Shown: positions 15,498 to 24,063, numbered from the stretch's first letter. The stretch: DNA of 44,097 nucleotides from Deltaproteobacteria bacterium YD0425bin51 (GCA_002753225.1 PDZS01000038.1:1-44097); one strand, 5' to 3'. Numbers and translations: made by a program. Notes: a model not told the origin generated them from the letters alone.

Positions 15498-17042
15498 ATG
15501 ATGCTGTCAAAAGAATTACTCTATATTTCCCGTTCTAATATTTCAACTGAAATCAATAAAACAGGCTCGTGGCGCTTTTTAACTCCAATTTATCAGCTAA
15601 AAAGCTCTCCATGCACTGAAAAATGTCCTTTATCTCAAGATATAAGCAGAATTGAAATGCTAGTATCCAAAGGGAAATTTAAAGAGGCTATTGATTTAAT
15701 TTTATTAGAAAACCCTTTTCCATCTGTATGCGGACATGTTTGCTTTCATACTTGTGAGACTGCATGTAATAGGAAATCATTTGATGAACCTGTTGGTATT
15801 CATTCGATAGAGAGATTTTTAGGAAATATTGCAATTGCTGAAGATTATAAACTTAACATTCCTATCATATCATTCAATGGTAAAAATATAGCTATTTTAG
15901 GAGCAGGTCCATCTGGTTTAGGTGCAGCTTATTTCATGAGGATTTTGGGATATAATTGCGATGTTTTTGAGATTAAAAAAGAGCCAGGAGGACTTCTTAG
16001 ATGGGGGATACCTGCTTATCGCCTTCCAGATTTGGTGTTACGAAAAGAAATATTACGCATAGAGTCTTTGGGTGTTAAAATTCATTGCAATAGTAAAGAG
16101 ACAGTTGATTCTCTCAAAAAATCAGGAAAATATGATGCTATTTTCATAGGTTGTGGTTATGGAAAGCCTGTTAAGATGGGAATTGATGGAGAGGATTTGG
16201 CAATAGATGGTCTGGAATTTTTATATAAAATTAGAAATGGCGAAAATACAGATATTGGCGGACATGTTGCAGTTATTGGAGGTGGAAATAGCGCAATTGA
16301 CGTTTCAAGGTCTTTGATAAGGATAGGTGCTACTCCAATCATATTTTATAGACGGCGCATAGAGGATATGCCAGCTTTTAAGGAAGAAGTTGAAGCAGCT
16401 AATGTTGAAGGAGTTGAAATTAGAGAACTTACAAAACCTATTCGTATTGAAAAGGATTCTGAAGGGTTAGTTATAACTCTAAATAATAATAATACTTTTA
16501 AAGCACAACATGTAATTAAAGCAATTGGTAATGAAGCAGAAAATCATTGGAAATTACTTTTAGATTCAAAAGAAAATTTTTCAAAATTTAGCCGTACAGT
16601 ACTTGTAAATAACCATCTACCTATTGTTTTAGGAGGAGATTTAGTAAATCCGGTAAAAAGTGTTGCAGATGCAATTGCTTCAGGAAAACAAGCTGCAATG
16701 GTTTTAGACAGCTTTTTTAATCATAGAGAAGTGACTAATTCCATGGATATTTATACTGGAGGAGATAGGAAAAATAGAAGTAAACATATAACTTCTATTG
16801 AAGAAATAAATTTGGATTATTTTGAATTTTCACCAAGAAGAGATTCAGAAATTGAAGAGGCAAAAAGATGTTTTAATTGTGGAATTTGTAATGATTGTGA
16901 TAATTGCAGGATTTTCTGTCCTGAAATTTCAGTTAATTTCAAAGATAATAAGAGAAGTATTAATTTAGATTATTGTAAAGGCTGTGGTATTTGTATTACT
17001 GAATGTCCGCGTAACGCAATGGGTCTTAGGGAGGAAGCATGA
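15498..17042 (+). CDS. GltD/NfnB-like NADPH:acceptor flavoprotein with C-terminal ferredoxin domain
   Basis: Starts at ATG 15498 or 15501 lie just past the upstream stop (514 residues). Longer starts would overlap the previous gene. The N-terminal Fe-S helical domain has CTEKCPLSQD and CGHVCFHTCETAC. GAGPSGLGAA begins the FAD-binding fold, with GGLLRWGIPAYRLP, as in glutamate synthase small subunit. GGGNSAIDVSRSL and FYRRRIEDMPA form a complete NADPH-binding fold, including the Arg run that contacts the 2'-phosphate. The end carries CFNCGICNDCDNCRIFCP and CKGCGICITECP clusters. It most likely shuttles electrons between ferredoxin or the PorAB core and NADP(H). Its stop overlaps the porA start, so it may act as the electron-transfer subunit of that enzyme. 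Confidence 0.88.
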   Translation: MMLSKELLYISRSNISTEINKTGSWRFLTPIYQLKSSPCTEKCPLSQDISRIEMLVSKGKFKEAIDLILLENPFPSVCGHVCFHTCETACNRKSFDEPVGIHSIERFLGNIAIAEDYKLNIPIISFNGKNIAILGAGPSGLGAAYFMRILGYNCDVFEIKKEPGGLLRWGIPAYRLPDLVLRKEILRIESLGVKIHCNSKETVDSLKKSGKYDAIFIGCGYGKPVKMGIDGEDLAIDGLEFLYKIRNGENTDIGGHVAVIGGGNSAIDVSRSLIRIGATPIIFYRRRIEDMPAFKEEVEAANVEGVEIRELTKPIRIEKDSEGLVITLNNNNTFKAQHVIKAIGNEAENHWKLLLDSKENFSKFSRTVLVNNHLPIVLGGDLVNPVKSVADAIASGKQAAMVLDSFFNHREVTNSMDIYTGGDRKNRSKHITSIEEINLDYFEFSPRRDSEIEEAKRCFNCGICNDCDNCRIFCPEISVNFKDNKRSINLDYCKGCGICITECPRNAMGLREEA

Positions 17043-18208
17043 GGCAAGTTTTGGAGGGGAGTCATGCAGTATCTGAAGCTGTAAGGCTTGCAAAGGTTCA
17101 AGTAGTTTCAGCGTATCCCATAACGCCTCAGACACATATAATGGAGGCTATTGCAGAATTTTGTGCAAATGGGAAAATGAATGCCAAATTTATATGTGTT
17201 GAAAGCGAACATTCGGCAATGGCTTCAGTTATTGCTGCATCTGCAGCAGGAGTAAGGACTTTTACAGCCACATCTTCTCATGGACTTGCTTTGATGCATG
17301 AACTTTTACACTGGGCATCAGGTGCTAGACTTCCTATTGTAATGGCAGAAGTTAATAGGGCGCTTGCTCCTGGATGGAATATATGGATGGACCAGACAGA
17401 CAGTTTGTCTCAGAGAGATACAGGATGGATACAATTATATTGTGAAGATAGTCAGGAAGTTTTAGATACAACCCTTTGTGCTTTTAAATTGGCAGAAGCA
17501 ATTAACCTTCCAGTTATGGTAGTATTAGATGCTTTCTTTTTATCTCACACATATGAGCCTGTGGATGTTCCAGAACAGAATGAAGTGGATAAATTTCTAC
17601 CCCCATTTTTACCTCGAATTAATATTGATATGTCAAATCCTTGTTCTCTCTATCAAATGGCACCTCCCAATTTTTATATGGAAATGCGCTATAGTATTTT
17701 TAGGGCAATGGAAGAAACTATTTCAAAGTTTTTAGAGGTTGAAGAGGATTTTTATAAAGTTTTTGGAAGAAAATACGGAATTTTAGATTCTTTTCAATGT
17801 GATGATGCTGAAATAATTATTATAGCTGCTGGAACAACAGCTTCCACATGCCGTCAAGTAGTTTTAGATTTACGTGAGACAGGTGAAAAAGTTGGTTTGA
17901 TTAAAATAAAAATGTTTAGACCATTTCCTAAAAAGCTTATTTCTGATGCTTTATCAAATGCAAAGAAGATTGCAGTAATAGATAGAAACTGTTCTTTTGG
18001 AGTAGGGGGTATTTTTGCCCAAGAAATTAAATCTGCTTTGTATAAAAATAAAAATATGCCGACAGTATTTGGTTATATTACAGGACTAGGAGGACGCGAT
18101 GTAACTCCTAAAATGATAGAAGAAATATATTTTAAAACTAAAGAAGAGCATTATCCTGAAAAAGAAAGTATATGGTTTGGAATAAATTATGAACTTTTCA
18201 GAAACTGA
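17039..18208 (+). CDS. porA: 2-oxoacid:ferredoxin oxidoreductase alpha subunit (PorA type)
   Basis: This 389-residue protein begins within the previous stop (ATGA). It has AYPITPQTHIMEAIAEF, the pyrimidine-binding core with the ESEHSAMASVIAASAAG segment, TATSSHGLALMHELLHWASG and MDQTDSLSQRDTGWIQ, all typical of pyruvate/2-oxoisovalerate oxidoreductase alpha subunits. A transketolase C-terminal-like half follows (RPFPKKLI, RNCSFGVGG). It differs clearly from korA in the same operon, so the two enzymes should accept different 2-oxoacids. It overlaps porB by 20 bp. No gamma or delta gene accompanies it. Confidence 0.92.
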   Translation: MRQVLEGSHAVSEAVRLAKVQVVSAYPITPQTHIMEAIAEFCANGKMNAKFICVESEHSAMASVIAASAAGVRTFTATSSHGLALMHELLHWASGARLPIVMAEVNRALAPGWNIWMDQTDSLSQRDTGWIQLYCEDSQEVLDTTLCAFKLAEAINLPVMVVLDAFFLSHTYEPVDVPEQNEVDKFLPPFLPRINIDMSNPCSLYQMAPPNFYMEMRYSIFRAMEETISKFLEVEEDFYKVFGRKYGILDSFQCDDAEIIIIAAGTTASTCRQVVLDLRETGEKVGLIKIKMFRPFPKKLISDALSNAKKIAVIDRNCSFGVGGIFAQEIKSALYKNKNMPTVFGYITGLGGRDVTPKMIEEIYFKTKEEHYPEKESIWFGINYELFRN

Positions 18209-19073
18209 AGATATTGAACTTATGCATCCTGGACATGTAGGTTGTCCTGGTTGTGGAGCTGTAATTGCCATGAGGCTTGCCTTAAAGGCAATGGGAGAAA
18301 AAATAGTTTTAGTTATTCCAGCTTGTTGCTGGGCTGTTGTATCAGGACCTCATCCTCAATTTGCACTAAAAGTTCCGCTTCTTCATACTGCTTTTGAAAC
18401 TTCAGGAGCAGCAGCAAGTGGCTTGAGAGCTGCCCTTGATATGAAAGGTGATACTGAAACTACAGTTGTTGTCTGGGCAGGGGATGGAGGAACATTTGAT
18501 ATTGGTTTTCAGTCTTTAAGCGGAGCTGTGGAAAGAAACGAAGATTTTATTTATGTTTGCTATGACAATGAAGCTTATATGAATACAGGAGTTCAAAGAA
18601 GTTCATCAACTCCATATGGTGGACAAACAACTACTACTCCTGAATTACAGTGGAAAAAAACACGCAAGAAGAACATAGTGGAGTCATTATCAGGGCATCG
18701 TATCTCTTATGCAGCAACGGCAAGTATTGCTTTTCCAGAAGATTTGATTCAGAAATTTAAGAAAGCTATGAATCTTAAAGGATGTACGAGGTTTTTACAT
18801 GTTTTTGCAAGCTGCCCTACAGGATGGCGTATACCTTCAGAATTATCTGTTAAAATTGCTCGTCTCGCTGTTCAAACAAATATTTTTCCGTTATATGAAG
18901 TTGAAGATGGCATAAATTATACTATTAATTATACAGGAAATAAAACTGTAAAAGAATATTTAAAACTACAAGGAAGATTTAAACAGTTATCTGAAAAGGA
19001 TACTTATGAGATTCAAAAAATGGTAGATGAAGATTTTTTGTTTTTGTCACAAAAAGTTAAATTGAGGAGATAA
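18189..19073 (+). CDS. porB: 2-oxoacid:ferredoxin oxidoreductase beta subunit (PorB type), TPP-binding
   Basis: This 294-residue protein shows HVGCPGCGAVIA (C19, C22), then VIPACCWAVVSGPHPQFA, the TPP/Mg motif WAGDGGTFDIGFQSLSGA and DNEAYMNTGVQRSSSTPYGG, as in PorB. GGQTTTTP is also typical. Length is normal for the family (about 290-310). It closes the compact run of oxidoreductase genes. Its last 24 bases, including the stop and a ribosome-binding-like GAGGAG, occur again immediately before the gene at 21901, so that gene was probably the original neighbour. Confidence 0.93.
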   Translation: MNFSETEDIELMHPGHVGCPGCGAVIAMRLALKAMGEKIVLVIPACCWAVVSGPHPQFALKVPLLHTAFETSGAAASGLRAALDMKGDTETTVVVWAGDGGTFDIGFQSLSGAVERNEDFIYVCYDNEAYMNTGVQRSSSTPYGGQTTTTPELQWKKTRKKNIVESLSGHRISYAATASIAFPEDLIQKFKKAMNLKGCTRFLHVFASCPTGWRIPSELSVKIARLAVQTNIFPLYEVEDGINYTINYTGNKTVKEYLKLQGRFKQLSEKDTYEIQKMVDEDFLFLSQKVKLRR

Positions 19074-19167
19074 ATTTTTTTTGAATGACTCGATATAGTT
19101 TAGACTTCCTGAATTATTGGAGTATAATTACTATTCCCAAAAATATAGGAGTTATAACCCTTGATTC

Positions 19168-20028
19168 TTACAGATTGCTAAAGAAACCCCTGATGATCTC
19201 GAGCGACTCCCTCGGCTTTTCCTGCGGGATAAGGTGACCAGCTTCATCTACCAGCTTGTAAGTGCCCTGTTCGAATATTTGGGTAGCCTTCTTCAGGTCT
19301 ATGAATGCCCGGTTCTCACTCATTTCCCCTTCAATTACAAGGGTGGGACATGTTACTTGAGATAGCAACGGCCAGGGATTATAATGTGCACCACCCATGA
19401 ATAATGACGCCTCACGTTTTGGAGAACAGGCCAGTTGTAGACCTCCCGCATCAAGGCTCTTCATGCCATAAGCAATATAGAGTTCTAGCATTTCTTCATC
19501 CCAATTCTTGAAAAGAGCTTTTGATCGCAGGTATAAAAGCGCTTCATTACGGTCACTCCACAAGTATTTGCGGCGCATGGCTTTGGATGCTAGGGGGTGG
19601 GTATCCACTGTTATATGTATATTGTAGAAGTCTTCTGGTAGAAAGATCGGCTCAAAAAGGATAATGCCAGGTGTTTCCAACCCAAAGGCGCCAATGGCCA
19701 TTGTTATTACAGTGGCGCCCATTGAGTGGCCAACCATGAAAGGCCTATCAATAGCAAGTTCTTTACATAAATTAGCAAGATCCTGTGCTATGGTCATCCA
19801 GCTCAAACCGCCCTTGTAAGGGTCAGATTCCCTGTGGTCACAAAAGTATGGTGCAATAATTCGCCATTCGGGTGCTAGCTCACGGGCAATGGGGTGCCAA
19901 AGCCAGGGGAGGAAACCCGTTGCGTGCATAAGAACAATAGTGGGTCCATCACTCTCATACAGAAGATAAGACAGTTCTGCATTACCGATATCCTGTTTCA
20001 TAACAATTGGCTTACGGTCCTTTGACAT
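19168..20028 (-). CDS. Alpha/beta hydrolase (alpha/beta fold lipase/esterase type)
   Basis: This 286-residue hydrolase has an oxyanion region (VLMHATGFLPWLWHPIA), the nucleophile elbow GHSMGATV with Ser as nucleophile, an acidic residue region (LVIEGEMSE) and the late His in DEAGHLIPQEKP. The triad therefore looks complete. No signal peptide is seen, so it is likely cytosolic. The substrate is unknown. Its G+C content (sampled at about 55%) is well above the adjoining oxidoreductase genes, and it runs opposite to them, which suggests acquisition by transfer. A PNPOx-fold gene follows 52 bp upstream in the same direction. Confidence 0.88.
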   Translation of the reverse strand: MSKDRKPIVMKQDIGNAELSYLLYESDGPTIVLMHATGFLPWLWHPIARELAPEWRIIAPYFCDHRESDPYKGGLSWMTIAQDLANLCKELAIDRPFMVGHSMGATVITMAIGAFGLETPGIILFEPIFLPEDFYNIHITVDTHPLASKAMRRKYLWSDRNEALLYLRSKALFKNWDEEMLELYIAYGMKSLDAGGLQLACSPKREASLFMGGAHYNPWPLLSQVTCPTLVIEGEMSENRAFIDLKKATQIFEQGTYKLVDEAGHLIPQEKPRESLEIIRGFFSNL

Positions 20029-20080
20029 GGAAATATATCCTTAACATAACTTTCGCGGTTTTAAAAAAAATAATATTTAT

Positions 20081-20584
20081 TTAATGTCTTTTCATGAGGT
20101 TGCTTTTCACATGATATTCTGTGATATTCTGAAAATTTTCAACTAGTATATAAAGTTCCACTTCAAATTTAATTAAAGCGCAGGTTTCTGATTTGACAAA
20201 AGTATCCAGGTTTGAGTGTCTTTCCAGGTATTCCTTTTCCATAAGATTACGCTCATCATCAAACACTTCAATAGCTTGTCCCAGAATACTTACTGCCATG
20301 GCTTTATTGAAATCGCTGATTTGATTTTTGCTATTATTAACCATTAGAGCCGCTTGAGGAGTGTTTTGAAGATTACCAAACTTGCGTGTGGTTCTTGATG
20401 TAGCAAAACATATGTATTTTAAATCATCAGCGGCACAATAAGCCACAAGATTAATATAAGGTCCGTTTATACTTTGTGTAGCCAGTGCTGCAAGTTTTTG
20501 CGAAGAAATCAGTTCTTTAATTTTGACAAAAGTGTTTATGTTGTTTTCATGATGACAAATTTTATTTATTGTTAAGTCTAACAT
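20081..20584 (-). CDS. Pyridoxamine 5'-phosphate oxidase-fold FMN-binding protein
   Basis: This 167-residue protein is preceded by GAGGAG. It has the split-barrel flavin pattern: LAALATQSINGPYINLVAYC, ICFATSRTTRKFGNLQNTPQ (flavin phosphate contacts) and AALMVNNSKNQ, then AVSILGQAIEV. Proteins of this group reduce or bind flavin or F420 and include general stress and heme-handling types; which one this is cannot be told. It lies between the hydrolase and another PNPOx-fold gene on the same strand. Base composition is AT-rich, closer to the host genome than its neighbours. Confidence 0.8.
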   Translation of the reverse strand: MLDLTINKICHHENNINTFVKIKELISSQKLAALATQSINGPYINLVAYCAADDLKYICFATSRTTRKFGNLQNTPQAALMVNNSKNQISDFNKAMAVSILGQAIEVFDDERNLMEKEYLERHSNLDTFVKSETCALIKFEVELYILVENFQNITEYHVKSNLMKRH

Positions 20585-20725
20585 TTTTTAGCCGCTCCTC
20601 TTAGTACTACATTAAGTTCATCCACAAAAGCTAACATTATTGCTTGTAAGAAATATCCTAAAATTTCAATTGTATTTGTAAAGCTCAAATTGTAAATATC
20701 AGAGAACCAGTTATTTTGTTTGGGG

Positions 20726-21127
20726 TCAGCAAACAGGGATTTTAGATGGATCCGAACCAATTAGGGGTAATATCTTCTCAATGGTGAACGATACCAGGAA
20801 AGTTTGCCCTAGTGCTTGATCTTCTTCAGGGGAAAGGTGTCTTCGCATCAGGCTTTTGATCAAGGCGGCGTCCGTTTCTTCCTTGAACCTTTTAAGAAAA
20901 AGGCGCAGACCTACAGATCTTTGAGTGTCTTCTATGAACAGGTAGGAGGCATAGGGATTTTCTCGGATATTATGGTGGGAAAGTCTATCGCGCATGATAA
21001 AGGCCACGGTGCCATCTGTCAAGATATGAGGTGTGCTGTAGATGGCAGCATCGACCTTGCCATTGCTGTCTGCTGTTGAGAGAACCCCTCGTCCGGGAGT
21101 GCGCTCAAAATATTCTTTCATGTTCAT
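20726..21127 (-). CDS. Second pyridoxamine 5'-phosphate oxidase-fold protein
   Basis: The start at 21127 follows AAAGGAG with about 9 bp spacing (133 residues). A longer in-frame ORF to 21187 begins with sequence unlike the family. It shows GVLSTADSNGKVDAAIYSTP, FIMRDRLSHHNIRENPYA (flavin phosphate contact with the conserved N-P) and LFIEDTQRSVGLRL, so it is a second FMN-binding split-barrel domain. G+C sampled at about 53% is far above the host level, like the hydrolase. It reads toward the other PNPOx gene with 141 bp between. Function beyond flavin binding is unknown. Confidence 0.78.
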   Translation of the reverse strand: MNMKEYFERTPGRGVLSTADSNGKVDAAIYSTPHILTDGTVAFIMRDRLSHHNIRENPYASYLFIEDTQRSVGLRLFLKRFKEETDAALIKSLMRRHLSPEEDQALGQTFLVSFTIEKILPLIGSDPSKIPVC

Positions 21128-21303
21128 ACAGTTATTCTCCTTTGTGTGATTTGATAATCTTATTTGGTGTAATAGTGCTGACGGCATTGCTTAGAAAGAA
21201 TTGTTTTATAGGTTCCTTCTTTTAATGTCTGCCAAAATAAAAAGTTTCGTTGTTTTTTAATTTATAACGATACTATTCCTGCCACACGTTCGTTAACAAT
21301 GAA

Positions 21304-21336
21304 GGATAGGAAATTTCTTTTATAAAGCCTAAATAT
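21304..21336. repeat. Partial extra copy of the foldback element's arm end
   Basis: GGATAGGAAATT-x-CTTTTATAAA recurs 35 bp apart (from 21304 and from 21339). The outer copy diverges after about 30 bp. It looks like a remnant of an earlier insertion or a tandem duplication of the arm end. Confidence 0.7.
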
Positions 21337-21337
21337 A

Positions 21338-21701
21338 GGGATAGGAAATTGCTTTTATAAAGAGTAAATATCTCAAAAAAATAATTGTGTGTCAACAATT
21401 AAAAAAATACACTATATAGACATTCTGTGAGTATAAAAAGTAGCGTAAAAAGTATGTAAATGGATTGATTTCGTTGAAATTTTGCAAAGTGAACTTATTC
21501 TGTTCAAATCATGAAATAAAGGACTTTTTGTCTAATTTTAAAAATAGATTATCTGAGAATAATGCTTATTTAGTAAAAGTAATCATGGCAGAAAATTTTT
21601 GATGCAATTGCTATGATGTCTATATAGTGTGTTCTTTTAATTGTTGACTCACAATTGATTTTTTGAGATATTTACGTTTTATAAAAGCAATTCCCTATCC
21701 C
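21338..21701. mobile_element. Foldback/MITE-like element with 83-bp inverted arms
   Basis: The left arm (21338-21420) and the reverse complement of the right arm (21619-21701) match at about 75 of 83 positions with no gap needed. The 198-bp centre (21421-21618) contains no plausible ORF and no transposase. The whole is a 364-bp non-autonomous element able to fold into a very long hairpin. No clear target-site duplication can be seen because the left end adjoins an extra arm copy and the right end adjoins the porB fragment. The family is not recognised. Confidence 0.75.
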
Positions 21702-21711
21702 TTGGATTCCT

Positions 21712-21900
21712 CGGCAAGTGTTGCTTTTCTATAAGATTTGATTCAGAAATTTAAGAAAGCTATGAATTTTAAAGGATGTACTAGGTTTTTACATGTTTTT
21801 GCAAGCTGCCCTACAAGATGTTGTATACCTTCAGAATTATCTGTTAAAATTGCTCGTCTTGCTGTTCAAACAAATATAAAAGTTAAATTGAGGAGATAAA
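21712..21900 (+). pseudogene. Decayed duplicate of the 3' end of porB
   Basis: Bases 21712-21877 align without gaps to 18718-18883 of porB with about 10 differences (about 94% identity). Bases 21878-21900 are identical to 19052-19074. The 168 bp of porB between these blocks are absent, an in-frame deletion of 56 codons. A GAA to TAA change (21732-21734) stops the copied frame. The fragment has no start. Its last bases supply the GAGGAG ribosome site used by the next gene. Confidence 0.88.
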
Positions 21901-23250
21901 ATGTTATTAGAAAAGCCATTAAATTTAACCCACGAAAATTATATAGAATATTGTTTAAAAATAGCAGAACATAAACTTTCTTCCTATACTTCAATTTCTG
22001 AAATTGCAAAAGATGAAGACTTCATTAATATTTATGAAAACATTAAATTTTTAGAAGAACCAAAAGATATTTCAATATTAGATGAAGATGATTTGACTAA
22101 AGATGATTACAAGCGTGCAGTAAAGTGTATATTGGAGGGAAGATTTTTTACAGAACATGCTGCTGCAGGAGAGGCTACACGACTTGGAATTGGCACTAAA
22201 TATATGATTAATATGCAAAAAGATTTGCCAATTGAAAAAATTGCAGAGCTTATGTCAAAAGAAAAAGGTGCAACTGTTACTGCTAATGAAGTTTTAGAAA
22301 AATCCAAGTTTAATCCAAATGCGCTTTTACCTTTTTCATTAGGTAAAAGACATATGTTAGAGCTATCTTTTGATATATCGAAACTTGCCAAAGCAAATGG
22401 ATATAATCCAGAGCATGTGCTTTCAAAACAGAAAATGCTTATAATTGTTAATGAAGTGACTGGTGATTTAATAATAAATGAATTTATTGCAAGCAAATTT
22501 TTTGGATTTAATCCTTCAAATGTTTTTTTCATGGTTCAAAAACCTTATCATGGTATAAGTTTTTTTAATGGCAGATTTTTTTATGACACAAATTCTTCTA
22601 CACGCTTACATAATCATGGGCAGATGGTAATTCAGGAAACAATGGATGATGAATTGTTTTATGTTGATGATAAGGGGAATAAAAGATATTTAAAGAGCGA
22701 TGAATTTGGTGAAATTCTTAAAAATATAGATAATAAGATTTCTTATAACATAGAAGATTTGGAATATTTAATAAACTCTATTGAGCATCTTAGTTTAGCT
22801 TTTGCTCTGAAAAAGAGTGATGAAGGCTATCGCATGCTTATGGAGATAGTGGGAAACGATCCTATAAATCCTCAAAAAGGCGGAATGGCTGCTTTTGATA
22901 GTATTATAGGTAGAAATGTTATGATTGAAGGTTTTCAGTTAAAAGGAATAAAGAATCACGAAATCAAATATTTAAATAAAAATTTTAACCAATATTTAAA
23001 ACCATATGAAGCATGGTTTATGTTGAAGAAACATGGACTTAATATGCCTATTGCAGTAAAAAATGGTTATATTTATTTCCAGCCTGTCCAAGGAGATATT
23101 AATTTTTTAGTTAAAACATTATTTTTTAGAAGGAAAGTATTAAAACCAATTAAAGCATGGAAATCGCCAGCTACAACTCCTCTTGCTATTTATTATATGA
23201 GCATGCAAGACAAACAGGTAGGATTTAGAGAATATGCCGAGGCTTTTTAA
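21901..23250 (+). CDS. Nucleotidyltransferase-like protein (UDPGP type), function unassigned
   Basis: This 449-residue protein starts at an ATG 8 bp after GAGGAG. Residues near 80-95 (HAAAGEATRLGIG) resemble the nucleotide-binding G-x-x-TRLG loop of UDP-sugar pyrophosphorylases, and PYHGISFFNGRFF followed by LHNHG could be the sugar-binding side. The strict GG of the loop is AG here, and no lysine motif of known enzymes is certain. I therefore give only a fold-level call; the substrate is unknown. Length is near that of UTP-glucose/UDP-GlcNAc pyrophosphorylases. It appears once to have followed porB directly, before the insertion between them. Its stop abuts the stop of the convergent PilZ-like gene. 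Confidence 0.55.
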   Translation: MLLEKPLNLTHENYIEYCLKIAEHKLSSYTSISEIAKDEDFINIYENIKFLEEPKDISILDEDDLTKDDYKRAVKCILEGRFFTEHAAAGEATRLGIGTKYMINMQKDLPIEKIAELMSKEKGATVTANEVLEKSKFNPNALLPFSLGKRHMLELSFDISKLAKANGYNPEHVLSKQKMLIIVNEVTGDLIINEFIASKFFGFNPSNVFFMVQKPYHGISFFNGRFFYDTNSSTRLHNHGQMVIQETMDDELFYVDDKGNKRYLKSDEFGEILKNIDNKISYNIEDLEYLINSIEHLSLAFALKKSDEGYRMLMEIVGNDPINPQKGGMAAFDSIIGRNVMIEGFQLKGIKNHEIKYLNKNFNQYLKPYEAWFMLKKHGLNMPIAVKNGYIYFQPVQGDINFLVKTLFFRRKVLKPIKAWKSPATTPLAIYYMSMQDKQVGFREYAEAF

Positions 23251-24063
23251 TTAAAATGTTTTTTTTAAAGAATCTATATACAATAAAACGATTGTATTGT
23301 AATTATCATACTGCTTTTTTTCTATAAGCTTAATTGCATTTAAATAAGACATAACAGCATCATTTTCAAATGTTGTTTTGAAAATATCAATATTTATTTC
23401 TGATTCTACCATATCTCTAAGCTCTTCTAAATCTATATCTTTATCTATTTCATCTTCAAGCTGATAGCTTTTTTGGGCTTTTTGATAAACCAAATTGAGT
23501 TTATCATAGTTATTTTTAATTTTTTCAATAATATCTTCTAAAAAAACTTCTTTTAATTTTGCATAATCATTCTCAGAATAATTTGTAATTTGGGAAAAAT
23601 ATGGCAACAAGTGTTTTAAAGAGATCAGAATATCTTTTTTAAATAATCTTATTTCATTAATAATTTTAATAAATAATCCTTTCAATGAATAAAATTCTTT
23701 AAGATCATTCTTTATTTGAGATGTTTTTAAAGAAATAGATATTTGATTATCATATATAACTTTATTTCCCATTTGAATCCCATATAATTCTCCTGGAATT
23801 GTATCATCAAATTTTACCCAGACTACTTTGCCTTCATTATAAACATATTCATCCATGCAAAAATATATATGAAAATTTATAATATCATTTATTTTAAGGC
23901 GATATCTACTTACTAACCATTGAGGAATGGCTATTTTTAATAAAGTTAAGCTTATATCAATTATTAAATATTGAAAAGGCTCATTATCTATTGTACCCAA
24001 AAAAGGCATTAATATTGAGTCAGTGAGTTTTTCCGCCTCTTTTGCTTTATCATTTAAATTCAT
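23251..24063 (-). CDS. PilZ-like domain protein with helical C-terminus
   Basis: This 270-residue protein has a clear ribosome site (CTAGGAGAT). Residues 28-100 read like a degenerate PilZ barrel: YLIIDISLTLLKIAIP, a variable loop, NDIINFHIYF, EGKVVWVKFDD and ELYGIQM. The N-terminal RxxxR that binds c-di-GMP in typical PilZ proteins is not evident, so nucleotide binding is doubtful. The remaining 170 residues are charged helices. It lies 61 bp downstream of a GspE-type ATPase on the same strand, which fits a role in controlling that motor (inference). No membrane segment is seen. Confidence 0.5.
   Translation of the reverse strand: MNLNDKAKEAEKLTDSILMPFLGTIDNEPFQYLIIDISLTLLKIAIPQWLVSRYRLKINDIINFHIYFCMDEYVYNEGKVVWVKFDDTIPGELYGIQMGNKVIYDNQISISLKTSQIKNDLKEFYSLKGLFIKIINEIRLFKKDILISLKHLLPYFSQITNYSENDYAKLKEVFLEDIIEKIKNNYDKLNLVYQKAQKSYQLEDEIDKDIDLEELRDMVESEINIDIFKTTFENDAVMSYLNAIKLIEKKQYDNYNTIVLLYIDSLKKTF

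Noticed and set aside
20578..20760. Minus-strand ORF of 60 codons between the two PNPOx genes
   Set aside because: It overlaps the start or end of both neighbours, has no strong ribosome site and no recognisable protein pattern.
22107..22532. Minus-strand 141-codon ORF inside the nucleotidyltransferase-like gene
   Set aside because: Shadow of a real gene; composition follows the opposite strand's codons.
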